Position numbers and translations under genes: made by a program. This document shows positions 7,914-16,249 of a stretch of DNA of 64,000 nucleotides, in pieces. The notes under the pieces were generated by a model. That model did not search any database, was not told where the DNA came from, and saw only the letters and a list, made by a program, of their open reading frames with translations. The first letter of the stretch is position 1; each line of letters starts with the position of its first letter. The stretch is from NCBI GenBank assembly GCA_016281355.1, contig JAEEIL010000010.1, forward strand, positions 42,114 through 106,113. Reading direction: 5' to 3'. This DNA comes from Elusimicrobiaceae bacterium. GTDB taxonomy: Bacteria; Elusimicrobiota; Elusimicrobia; Elusimicrobiales; Elusimicrobiaceae.

Positions 7914-7922
7914 TGATATAAT
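7914..7922 (+). promoter_or_regulatory. Extended -10 promoter, probably giving a leaderless mRNA
   Basis: TGATATAAT is a perfect extended -10 (TGn plus TATAAT). It ends 8 bases before ATG 7930, so the expected transcription start falls on or next to the start codon, and no ribosome site precedes that ATG. Confidence 0.6.
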
Positions 7923-7929
7923 TTAATGT

Positions 7930-9711
7930 ATGAAGAAAGGGTTGGCTTTAACTCTAATTTTTCTTTTGACCGCACAAAGTTTTGCGGCCTTACCGCGTTT
8001 TTTGGGTGGGTCCGGCTTCGGTATCAATGGGGCCAAAGCAAACTTTGACGGCAATTATCCTACTTATTGGGATTCTTTAATGAAAGATCAAAGCAGGGAA
8101 AACCTCCGCCAAGGACTTGGAGATTTAGCTGCCGCGCGCTACAAAGAAGCATCCCAAATATTTGCAAAAGCCGTCGTAAAAAATCCGGATGAACCTTACA
8201 CACATATTTTTTTGGGTATTTCACTTTATTGGCAAGGGCAGGTGCAACCGGCAATCGCAGAATATTTAAGCGCTTTAAAACTGGATAAAAAAAATCCGGA
8301 AGCACACCAATTACTAGGTATTGCTTACGCATGGCAAGGTAAAATTAAAGATGCTCTTGATTGTTTTAAAAAAGCTTTAAAATATGCTCCAAACAGGCCG
8401 GATACACATATGAATTTGGGTTCAACATATGCGGCTTTAGGGAATTATGACGAAGCCCTTTATCACTTCCGTACCGCTACAGATTTAGATAAAAGAAATC
8501 CGCTTTATTTCCATCAGCTTGGCTCTTTGCTTGAAATTTTAGGGCGTGATAATAATGCCAAGGAATCTTTTAAACAAGCCCTTACACTTTACCCACATTA
8601 TGAAGAGGCTTTGCTCGCTCTGGCTGTTTTGGAGGAAAAACTCGGCAACAAAAATAATGCAAAAATAAATTACAAAAAAGCGCTTCGTTTAAAACCCGGT
8701 GACAGTATTGCCCGTGCGCGCTATATCAATTTACTTTTGGAAGATGATGAAATTAAAGATTCTTTATCCTTATTTGCGCAAGGTTTTTTAATCTCCCCCC
8801 TAGAAGACGGCGGGCTTGCTTTATCTTTAACTTACAGTGGTTCTGAAAGTCAAAATAAAACGAAAAATCAAAAACAAAAGAACAATAACAAAGATTCTCA
8901 AACTTTACCGCAACAATTTAAGAACCCGCAACTTGAAAGTTTTAAGAAACGTCTTAAAAAAGTTCCTTCGTCAAAACAAATAAATATTGAGGTTGAAGTT
9001 GCACTTGAACCGAAACAAAAACCGGGAAATTTAAAAGCAAACACAAATAAAGAAGGTAAAAAGAGTGCGTTTGCCAATGCCGTGCTTGAGCAGGAAAAAG
9101 CTTTAAGTACAACCACTTTTGAGCGTAGTTTTATTTTAGTTTCTTCAGATGAAGAAACCCGTATAAATCAGCTTGAAAACATCTTTAGCGGTTTAAATAA
9201 TGTTTTGCAAAGTGCCGGCCAAGATTACCAAGTAAAAATGGCTTTAAAAGCACAAACACCAACACAAGACCCCACCACTCTACAACAAGCGGAAACAGGG
9301 CCATCAAGCATTTCCACCATGCGAAATAATTCAAAAGCAGGTTATAATCCTTACATGGTCGGAAATGATATGGGCCTTTGGGTTGCAGGTAAAGGCTGGA
9401 TAAGGTTTATGGAAGATATTTTACCGACAGCAAATGCCCGTTTCGAGTCAGATCAAACTTTTGAAAATTCACTTTTGCTTGCCTTAATATATTTAACCTT
9501 AGGCCAAGGGCAAGAGGCAATAAAAATACTTGAAACCACTCAAACAAAAGCACAAAGCGCACAAGAAAAGGCCCTTGCAAACTTAGCGCAAGGCACTGCT
9601 TTTGTTGTGATGGGTGATGAAACTAGTGCAAAACAATTCTATACTCTGGCTTTGAAAGAAAACCCGGAAAATAAAATTATAAAAAGCAATATTGAAATTC
9701 TTGAGGATTAA
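7930..9711 (+). CDS. Exported TPR-repeat protein
   Basis: 593 residues. A signal peptide (MKKGLALTLIFLLTAQSFAA, cut near 20) is followed by at least six tetratricopeptide repeats between ~60 and 280; typical helices are YTHIFLGISLYWQGQVQPAIAEYLSAL, PEAHQLLGIAYAWQGKIKDALDCF and PDTHMNLGSTYAALGNYDEALYHF. A charged low-complexity linker (about 305-390) leads to a C-terminal part with two more TPR-like helices pairs (LLALIYLTLGQGQEAIKILE, ALANLAQGTAFVVMGDETSAKQFY). It probably works as an envelope scaffold. It starts from its own promoter and ends 2 bases before rsmA. The partner is unknown. Confidence 0.85.
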   Translation: MKKGLALTLIFLLTAQSFAALPRFLGGSGFGINGAKANFDGNYPTYWDSLMKDQSRENLRQGLGDLAAARYKEASQIFAKAVVKNPDEPYTHIFLGISLYWQGQVQPAIAEYLSALKLDKKNPEAHQLLGIAYAWQGKIKDALDCFKKALKYAPNRPDTHMNLGSTYAALGNYDEALYHFRTATDLDKRNPLYFHQLGSLLEILGRDNNAKESFKQALTLYPHYEEALLALAVLEEKLGNKNNAKINYKKALRLKPGDSIARARYINLLLEDDEIKDSLSLFAQGFLISPLEDGGLALSLTYSGSESQNKTKNQKQKNNNKDSQTLPQQFKNPQLESFKKRLKKVPSSKQINIEVEVALEPKQKPGNLKANTNKEGKKSAFANAVLEQEKALSTTTFERSFILVSSDEETRINQLENIFSGLNNVLQSAGQDYQVKMALKAQTPTQDPTTLQQAETGPSSISTMRNNSKAGYNPYMVGNDMGLWVAGKGWIRFMEDILPTANARFESDQTFENSLLLALIYLTLGQGQEAIKILETTQTKAQSAQEKALANLAQGTAFVVMGDETSAKQFYTLALKENPENKIIKSNIEILED

Positions 9712-9713
9712 TT

Positions 9714-10505
9714 ATGCAAAAATACGGCCAGCATTTTTTAGTAAATAAAGGAATAATAAATAAAATAGTTGATACCGCCATTGATAATTTAGACGGCACT
9801 TTGGTGGAAATCGGCCCCGGCCAAGGTGCGCTGACAATTCCTTTAATTGAAAAAGGCATAACAAATTTTACCGTTATAGAAATTGATCCTTTAATGACGG
9901 AAAAATTACAAGATACCTTACCGGATTGGGCAAAAGTAAACGTGATTCAGGATAATTTTGTTACCATGGATTTAGGTTTCTTGGCAAAAGAAAAGAGATT
10001 AAATTTTATCAGCAATTTGCCTTATATTGACGCAGCACAAATTTTATTAAAAGTACTTGAACTTGATAATTTTGCATCGGCAGTTTTTATGTTTCAGCGC
10101 GAACAAGCCCAAAAACTTTACGCTTTACCGGAAGGTAAACATTACGGGGCTTTGAGTGTTCTATTTCAAGCACTTGCACAATGTAGGCCTGTTTGCCGCG
10201 TAAGCCCGGGCAGTTTTAACCCACCGCCGAAGGTGGAAAGTGAAGTCTTATTTATAACACCGCGCTCTCAAAAGTTTTTCGCAAATGAAATGCACTATCA
10301 GAACTTTAAAGAAACGGTTAAAACCGCGTTTTCCTACCGTAGGAAAACCGTCCTTAATGCTTTAGTAGAAAAGTATAAAAAAGATAAAACCGCACTTGCA
10401 AAAATTTTGGTAAGTTCAGGTTTAAAAGTATCTTCAAGGGCAGAAGAAGTGCCGGCAAAGAATTATGCTTTGCTTGCCAAAAATCTCGAGGGTTTTATTT
10501 TTTAG
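9714..10505 (+). CDS. rsmA: 16S rRNA (adenine1518-N6/adenine1519-N6)-dimethyltransferase
   Basis: Dimethylates the two adjacent adenines in the 3' terminal hairpin of 16S rRNA (KsgA). SAM motif I is VEIGPGQGALT (31-41), an acidic ribose contact follows (VIEIDP, ~58), and the catalytic NLPY sits near 103 (ISNLPYIDAAQILLKVL). The QHFLVNKGIINKIV start and the C-terminal helical rRNA-binding part (FSYRRKTVLNAL...RAEEVPAKNYALLAKNL) are complete. 263 residues is normal. Its stop overlaps the ribosome site of nadB. Confidence 0.95.
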   Translation: MQKYGQHFLVNKGIINKIVDTAIDNLDGTLVEIGPGQGALTIPLIEKGITNFTVIEIDPLMTEKLQDTLPDWAKVNVIQDNFVTMDLGFLAKEKRLNFISNLPYIDAAQILLKVLELDNFASAVFMFQREQAQKLYALPEGKHYGALSVLFQALAQCRPVCRVSPGSFNPPPKVESEVLFITPRSQKFFANEMHYQNFKETVKTAFSYRRKTVLNALVEKYKKDKTALAKILVSSGLKVSSRAEEVPAKNYALLAKNLEGFIF

Positions 10506-10512
10506 GAGAATT

Positions 10513-12060
10513 ATGAAAACAATAAAAACAGATGTTTTAATTATCGGTAGTGGTATTGCCGGTTCGCTTTACGCCTATATTTTAGGTACGGCAGGATTTA
10601 AATGCACCTTAATTTCAGCAGAAACCTTAAAAGATTGTGACAGCGCATTAGCCCAAGGCGGTATAATTTACGAAGATAAACCCGATTTTAATTTACTCCT
10701 AAAAGATATTCAGCGTGCAGGTTGCGGTGTGTGTAATGAAGAGGCAGTTTTGACCGCCTGCCGCGAAGGTTTTAAAGTTATTGAAAAATATTTTATTAAA
10801 ACTTTTAAAACAGATTTCAATAAAACCCCGGACGGTAAATTTGCTTTAACTAAAGAGGCCGCCCACTCAAAACGTCGCATTTTATACAGTAAAGATGCAA
10901 CGGGCAAGGCCTTAATTAATTCTTTGCAAAGCGCATTAAAAAAATTAAAAAACGTTAAAATTATTGAGCAGGCCTCGGCGATCGACCTTTTAACTTTATC
11001 GCATAATTCACAAAACCCGCAAGATTTATACAAACCATTAACTTGTTTCGGTGCATATATTTTAGATAATAAAACCAAAAATGTTTTTGCGGTAGTTGCC
11101 AAAAAAACCGTGCTTGCGACAGGCGGGCTTGGGCAAATTTTTAAGTACACGACAAATATTGATACACTTTACGGCAGCGGTATTGCGATGGCTTACCGCA
11201 TCGGCGCACGCGTTATCAATATGGAATACACTCAATTCCACCCTACGGTTTTTGCATTAGGTAACAGAAACGCTTTGATTTCAGAGGCAGTCCGCGGCGA
11301 GGGTGCAGTTTTAATAAATAAATTCGGCAAACCGTTTATGCAAAATTATCATAAATTAAAAGACCTTGCCCCACGTGATATCGTAGCACGCGCCATTGAA
11401 CACGAACGATTAAAAACAAAAAGCGATTGCGTTTATCTTTCTTTAAAATCAATGACGCCGAAATTTATTAAAAACCGCTTTCCTAACATTTATAAAACTT
11501 GTTTAAACAGCGGTGTTGATATTACCAAACAACCGATACCTGTAATGCCTGCCATGCATTATTTTTGCGGTGGTATTTTTACAGATTTAGACGGCCGCAC
11601 AAATATTTTAAACCTTAACGCTATCGGTGAATGTGCCTGTACGGGCTTTCACGGCGCAAACCGCCTTGCCAGCACTTCTCTGCTTGAAGCGGTTGCCTTT
11701 TCCGCACTTTGCGCGGAGGCTGATATTAAAGAACTTAAAACCAAAAAGTTTTATTTGCCTGCCCCTAAACCTTGGCGCATGGCAACAAAAGACCCTGATA
11801 TAAATTTAATTTTACAGGATATTTCCGTTATAAAAAATACAATGTGGAATTATGTGGGTTTAATACGCAGTAAAGACCGTTTAACGCGCGCGGAAAAGAT
11901 TTTAAGACATTTAAAAAATGAAATTGATGTCTTTTACAAGGGCTGTAAATTAACCCCAGAACTTTTGCATTTACGCGACGGTGCACAAACCGCATTACTC
12001 GTAACTTACGGTGCCTTAAAAAACAAACACAGTTTAGGCACGCATTATAGGGAGGACTAA
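10513..12060 (+). CDS. nadB: L-aspartate oxidase
   Basis: FAD enzyme oxidising L-aspartate to iminoaspartate, the first step of de novo NAD synthesis. The FAD-binding start is DVLIIGSGIAGSLYAYIL. Family blocks follow: ALAQGGI, ATGGLGQIF, MEYTQFHPT, EAVRGEGAVL, PRDIVARAIE, PAMHYFCGGI and GECACTGFHGANRLASTSLLEAVAF. Start ATG 10513 (515 residues) has AGGAG 5 bases upstream; a longer frame to 10465 would overlap rsmA. nadA and nadC are not adjacent. The usual HYxMGG motif reads HYFCGG here, which is unusual but in the same place. Confidence 0.93.
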   Translation: MKTIKTDVLIIGSGIAGSLYAYILGTAGFKCTLISAETLKDCDSALAQGGIIYEDKPDFNLLLKDIQRAGCGVCNEEAVLTACREGFKVIEKYFIKTFKTDFNKTPDGKFALTKEAAHSKRRILYSKDATGKALINSLQSALKKLKNVKIIEQASAIDLLTLSHNSQNPQDLYKPLTCFGAYILDNKTKNVFAVVAKKTVLATGGLGQIFKYTTNIDTLYGSGIAMAYRIGARVINMEYTQFHPTVFALGNRNALISEAVRGEGAVLINKFGKPFMQNYHKLKDLAPRDIVARAIEHERLKTKSDCVYLSLKSMTPKFIKNRFPNIYKTCLNSGVDITKQPIPVMPAMHYFCGGIFTDLDGRTNILNLNAIGECACTGFHGANRLASTSLLEAVAFSALCAEADIKELKTKKFYLPAPKPWRMATKDPDINLILQDISVIKNTMWNYVGLIRSKDRLTRAEKILRHLKNEIDVFYKGCKLTPELLHLRDGAQTALLVTYGALKNKHSLGTHYRED

Positions 12061-12061
12061 T

Positions 12062-12544
12062 ATGACAAAATTATCGGAACACGAAAAGTTTTTGGAAATG
12101 GCAATAAAATTAGCGACAAAAAGCGCAAAAAGCGGCAAAGGCGGCCCTTTCGGTGCGGTTATTGTTAAAAACGGAAAAGTTCTTGCAAAAGCGCATAATA
12201 CCGTTACAACTTCAACTGATCCGACCGCGCATGCGGAAGTCAATGCCATACGCAAAGCATGCAAAAAATTGAAGGACTTTCAGTTAAAGGGTTGCACAAT
12301 TTATGCAAGCGCAGAGCCATGCCCGATGTGCCTTGGCGCAATTTATTGGGCGCGCCCGAAAGCCTTATTTTATGCGGCGGAAAAGCAAATTGCCGCACGC
12401 GCCGGCTTTGACGACAGTTTTATTTACAAAGAAATTGCCTTACCCCAAAATAAGCGCAAAATTAAGACGCATCATTTGGCTTTAAAAGACGCATCTTTAC
12501 CGTTCAAAACCTGGGTTAACAAAAAAGATAAGATTGAATATTAA
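12062..12544 (+). CDS. guaD: Guanine deaminase (cytidine deaminase fold)
   Basis: Zinc hydrolase converting guanine to xanthine. The zinc ligands are visible: H57-A-E59 and P-C87-P-M-C90. The sequence closely follows the Bacillus-type guanine deaminase through GGPFGAVIVKNGKV, TSTDPTAHAEVNAIRKACK, EPCPMCLGAIYWARPKALFYAA and AGFDDSFIYKEI; the last motif separates it from the tRNA adenosine deaminase TadA. 160 residues. GGAGG precedes the start and the gap to nadB is 1 base, so the two are co-transcribed. Confidence 0.88.
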   Translation: MTKLSEHEKFLEMAIKLATKSAKSGKGGPFGAVIVKNGKVLAKAHNTVTTSTDPTAHAEVNAIRKACKKLKDFQLKGCTIYASAEPCPMCLGAIYWARPKALFYAAEKQIAARAGFDDSFIYKEIALPQNKRKIKTHHLALKDASLPFKTWVNKKDKIEY

Positions 12545-12558
12545 AACTATTATTTCCC

Positions 12559-12587
12559 TTGACATTTACAGTAATAAATTCTATTCT
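12559..12587 (+). promoter_or_regulatory. Sigma70-type promoter of trxA
   Basis: TTGACA at 12559-12564, 17-base spacer, TATTCT at 12582-12587. The ribosome site AGAAGGAG lies just before ATG 12607, so the 5' leader is short. Confidence 0.75.
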
Positions 12588-12606
12588 TTAATTAGAAGGA
12601 GCATTT

Positions 12607-12924
12607 ATGGAATTACATTTAAACGATTCAAACTTTGACCAAGAAGTTTTAAAATATTCAGGTGTCGCCTTGGTAGATTTTTGGGCACCTTGGTGCGGAC
12701 CATGCAGAATGCTTGGGCCCGTCATTGAAGAAATCGCTAAAGAATATGAAGGCAAAGCAAAAATTTGCAAAATAAATACAGATGAAGCACCGGAACAAAG
12801 CGGGAAATTTCAAATTTCCTCTATTCCGACTGTAATTATCTTTAAAAACGGCACGCCGGAAGTTACTTTAAACGGCTTGCAAAGCAAAGAAGAAATCAAA
12901 AAACAACTTGACGCGTTGCTCTAA
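12607..12924 (+). CDS. trxA: Thioredoxin
   Basis: General cytoplasmic disulfide reductase. 105 residues with the active site W-C30-G-P-C33 in VDFWAPWCGPCRMLGPVIEEIA, the buried Asp before it, and the cis-Pro loop ISSIPTVIIFKNG. Transcribed alone from its own promoter and followed by an imperfect hairpin, so it is probably monocistronic. No thioredoxin reductase lies nearby. Confidence 0.96.
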   Translation: MELHLNDSNFDQEVLKYSGVALVDFWAPWCGPCRMLGPVIEEIAKEYEGKAKICKINTDEAPEQSGKFQISSIPTVIIFKNGTPEVTLNGLQSKEEIKKQLDALL

Positions 12925-12950
12925 TTATTTGTAATATATTCTTATCAATA

Positions 12951-12977
12951 GCCCGCTCAATAGGGCGGGCAACTTTT
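12951..12977 (+). terminator. Probable terminator after trxA
   Basis: GCCCGC (12951-12956), 8-base loop, GCGGGC (12965-12970), then AACTTTT. The stem is G/C-rich but the T run is short and offset, so it may be an attenuator or partial terminator before polA. Confidence 0.55.
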
Positions 12978-13025
12978 CCAAAATTCGGGGTTTCCTAAAA
13001 ATTTTAGCAGTTTTTTTAAAGGCCT

Positions 13026-15656
13026 ATGCCAGATAAAAAATTCTTTATTATTGACGCACACGGTATTTTACACAGGAACTATCACGCCCTGCCGCCTCTG
13101 ACTTCAGCAAGAGGTGAGGAAGTAGGCGCATTGTATGGTTTTGTAAATTGGCTACTGAAATTCCTGGAAAATAAAAAACCGACACATATTGCCGTCTGCT
13201 TTGATTCAAAAGGCCCCACTTTCAGACACGAAATTTTTAAAGACTACAAAGCAAACCGTCCGCCGACGGATGAAGCGCTTGTAAACCAACTTAAAATTGC
13301 GCGTGATGTTTGTACCGCTCTTGGACTTAAAGTTATTGCCCTTCAAGGTGCGGAGGCTGATGACCTTATGGCAAGTTGCGCCAAAATTGCCGGCAAAGAT
13401 AATATTGATACAATAATTATTACAAGCGATAAAGATATTTATCAAATTGTAGGCGAGCATGTTAAACTTTGGTCAGGCTCCCCGCAAGACGATTACCGCG
13501 ATGATAGCGTTTGTCAAAACAAGTTCGGCGTACCATGCAAATATATGGCTGATTATTTGGCACTTTTGGGGGACAGTTCGGATAATGTGCCGGGTGTGGA
13601 AGGTATTGGCGCAAAAAGTGCGCAAACTTTGGTAAATGCCTTCGGTAGTGTGGAAGATATTATTAAAGCTGCAAAAGAAAATAACCCAGATTTAAAAGAC
13701 GCACTAAAAAAGAAAATTTTAAAAGGTGAGGAATCTGCCAAACTTTCAAAACAACTTATTTTACTTAAAGATAATTTGCTTGATTTACAGTTTGACGATT
13801 TTAAAGTCTCCCCCCCGAATTTAGACGATGTTAAAACTTTTGCAGAACGTTTTGAATTTAAAAATTTAAATAATTTTTTAAAAGACTTACAAAAACAACA
13901 GGCGCAAAAACCGCAGGCAGAACTTTTTGAACAGGGTGAATTATTTGATTTTAATGAAGCCACTCCCAAAAAACAAGATACAGTTTTACCAAAACCGCAA
14001 GATTTTAAAACAATTTTAAATAAAGCGCGCGGTGCTTTTGAAATCTTTATTTACGCAGAAGATGAAAGTTTAATGCTTGCTCTAAATGCAAATGATTTCA
14101 GTTTTAAAAAAGTACAAGATATTACACCTGAAGAAAAAGAAATTTTAACCCAAATAGTACAAGATAAACAAACCCTAAAACTTGCACACGATTTAAAATA
14201 TACTTTGCGCACTCTAAATATTACACCTAAGAAACAAACATACCTAAATGTTTTTGACTTTGAACTTGCCGCTTATTGTTTAGATCCTGCACAAGATTTC
14301 AGTTTAAACACTTTACTTGCTAAAAGTTTAAAAACAACTATTAACCCCGACGTCGAACTAAATGAAAAATTTGCCTTATATACGCAAAACATCTTTAATT
14401 TAAAAAAGCATTTTGAAAATATTTTAAACACAAGCGCACAAGCAAAAGTGTTTAAAGAAATTGAAACACCTCTTGAAAGCGTTTTGCTTGCCATGGAAGC
14501 GGATGGCATTGAAATAGACATTACCTGGCTTAAAACTTTGGCTTTGCTTTTATCTTCTGAAATGGAAACAACGCAAAAGGAAATTGATAAACTCGTAGGT
14601 GGGCAAGTAAACATAAATTCCCCAAAACAACTTGGTGTGCTTTTGTTTGAAAAATTAAAACTGCCGGTACTTCGCAAAACAAAAACCGGTTATTCTACCG
14701 ATGAAGAAACTTTAGAAGGTCTTAAAAAATTCCACCCAGTTTGCGAATTGATTTTAAAATACCGTGAGGCCGCCAAACTAAAAGCAACTTATGTTGATTC
14801 TTTGCTTGTTTTAGCAGATAATAACCGCCGCGTACATACAAATTTTAATCAAACAGGAACGGTAACAGGCCGCCTTTCAAGTTTTAACCCCAATTTGCAA
14901 AATATACCGGCACGCTCCGAAAAGGGCCGCTTAATACGCCAGGCATTTTGCGCAGGTGAAGGTAAAGTTTTGCTTTCACTTGACTATTCCCAAATTGATT
15001 TACGTGTGCTTGCACATGTATCTCAAGACGAAACTCTAATTCATGCTTTTAAGAGCGCTGATGATATTCACACACGCACTGCATCAGAAGTTTTTAATAA
15101 ACCGATTGCCGAAGTAACAAAAGAGGACCGCGCCCATGCAAAGGGAATAAACTTTGGTATAGTTTACGGGCAAGGGCCTTTGGCTTTATCACAATCACTT
15201 GGTATAACCATGACGCAAGCCAAAGATTATATTGACAGCTATTTTGCACGTTATGACACCGTTAAATCTTGGATAAATAAAACCGTTGCCGAAGCACGCA
15301 AAAATGGTTTTGTAACCACAATGCTTGGACATATTAGGTATATACCGGAGTTCCAAGATTCAAACCCTCGCATGGTAAGTTTTGCCTCCCGTGCAGCGGT
15401 AAATACCGTAGTGCAGGGCGGATCTTCAGACATTATTAAAAAAGCAATGCTTGATATATATAAAGAATTGCCGGAAGACGTAAATTTGCTTTTGCAAATT
15501 CATGATGAACTTGTTTTTGAACTTCCGGAAGAAAAATTAAAAACTTTTTCCGTATGGGCAATAGCAAAAATGGAAAATGCTTTGCCTTTAAGAGTACCAT
15601 TACTCGCCAAAGCTAAAGCCGGGAAAAATTTAAATAATATGGGGCCTGTTTTGTGA
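13026..15656 (+). CDS. polA: DNA polymerase I with degenerate proofreading domain
   Basis: Repair and Okazaki-fragment polymerase, 876 residues. Residues 1-290 are the 5'-3' exonuclease (FIIDAHGILHRNYHA, HIAVCFDSKGPTFRHEIFKDYKANR, EADDLMA, ITSDKDIYQI, GDSSDNVPGVEGIGAKSA). The polymerase domain is complete: motif A LSLDYSQIDLRVLAH, motif B RAHAKGINFGIVYGQG, motif C LLQIHDELVFELP. The 3'-5' exonuclease domain (~320-470) is present as a fold, but the catalytic acids are gone: the Exo I region reads FEIFIYAEDES and the Exo II region AHDLKYTLRTL without the final Asp. Proofreading is therefore probably lost, as in Thermus enzymes. The AAAGG ribosome site is only 3 bases from ATG, so translation may be weak. 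Confidence 0.95.
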   Translation: MPDKKFFIIDAHGILHRNYHALPPLTSARGEEVGALYGFVNWLLKFLENKKPTHIAVCFDSKGPTFRHEIFKDYKANRPPTDEALVNQLKIARDVCTALGLKVIALQGAEADDLMASCAKIAGKDNIDTIIITSDKDIYQIVGEHVKLWSGSPQDDYRDDSVCQNKFGVPCKYMADYLALLGDSSDNVPGVEGIGAKSAQTLVNAFGSVEDIIKAAKENNPDLKDALKKKILKGEESAKLSKQLILLKDNLLDLQFDDFKVSPPNLDDVKTFAERFEFKNLNNFLKDLQKQQAQKPQAELFEQGELFDFNEATPKKQDTVLPKPQDFKTILNKARGAFEIFIYAEDESLMLALNANDFSFKKVQDITPEEKEILTQIVQDKQTLKLAHDLKYTLRTLNITPKKQTYLNVFDFELAAYCLDPAQDFSLNTLLAKSLKTTINPDVELNEKFALYTQNIFNLKKHFENILNTSAQAKVFKEIETPLESVLLAMEADGIEIDITWLKTLALLLSSEMETTQKEIDKLVGGQVNINSPKQLGVLLFEKLKLPVLRKTKTGYSTDEETLEGLKKFHPVCELILKYREAAKLKATYVDSLLVLADNNRRVHTNFNQTGTVTGRLSSFNPNLQNIPARSEKGRLIRQAFCAGEGKVLLSLDYSQIDLRVLAHVSQDETLIHAFKSADDIHTRTASEVFNKPIAEVTKEDRAHAKGINFGIVYGQGPLALSQSLGITMTQAKDYIDSYFARYDTVKSWINKTVAEARKNGFVTTMLGHIRYIPEFQDSNPRMVSFASRAAVNTVVQGGSSDIIKKAMLDIYKELPEDVNLLLQIHDELVFELPEEKLKTFSVWAIAKMENALPLRVPLLAKAKAGKNLNNMGPVL

Positions 15657-16234
15657 AAAATGTTTTAGATTTCCGTCAAGAAGGTAAAATAGTTATTGCT
15701 TTAAGCGGCTGCATAGCAAGCGGTAAAACTGCTGTTTTGGAAGAATTTGCTGCACTCGGTGCAGAAACAATTTGCGCCGATACTTTGGCCGCAAAATACC
15801 GTAAAACTTTGAAAGATAAATTAAAAGCAGCCTTTGGTACTGACGATAAAGAAAAATTGACGCAACTTGTTTTTAAAGATGCGCAAAAATTAAAAGAACT
15901 TGAAAATATGCTCCACCCTTTAGTTTTAAAAGAAGCAGGGGAAATAATCAAAAACTCTTCTAAGAAAATTATAATTTTTGCAATTCCTTTGCTTTTTGAA
16001 AAGGGTTTAGAAGGCGGTTTTGATTTAACGATTTGTGTTTACACTTCCCGTCAAAAACGTCTTAAAAGGGCACTTTCGCGCGGGACAAGCGAGTTCTATT
16101 TTGAACGGTGCGAGGAAACCCAACTGCCGATGGTAACAAAGGCAGAACGTGCCGATATAATAATTTTTAATGAAGGAACACGTAGTGATTTAAGAAGTAA
16201 AATCACTCGTTTATATGAAACTTTAAAAAAATAA
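15653..16234 (+). CDS. coaE: Dephospho-CoA kinase
   Basis: Phosphorylates dephospho-CoA at the 3' hydroxyl, the last step of coenzyme A synthesis. The P-loop G19-CIASGKT26 follows IVIALS, and family motifs ETICADTLAAKYR, LENMLHPLVLKEA and FAIPLLFEKGLEGGFDLTICV are in order. 193 residues. The start is GTG at 15653, overlapping the polA stop by four bases; no in-frame ATG lies before the P-loop. Coupling to polA is translational. Confidence 0.9.
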   Translation: MKNVLDFRQEGKIVIALSGCIASGKTAVLEEFAALGAETICADTLAAKYRKTLKDKLKAAFGTDDKEKLTQLVFKDAQKLKELENMLHPLVLKEAGEIIKNSSKKIIIFAIPLLFEKGLEGGFDLTICVYTSRQKRLKRALSRGTSEFYFERCEETQLPMVTKAERADIIIFNEGTRSDLRSKITRLYETLKK

Positions 16235-16249
16235 TAATGAGGATAACTT

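Noticed and set aside
13810..13816. C7 run in polA as a second slippage tract
   Set aside because: The frame is intact and runs of six or seven C occur here and there in this genome; too short to argue for switching.
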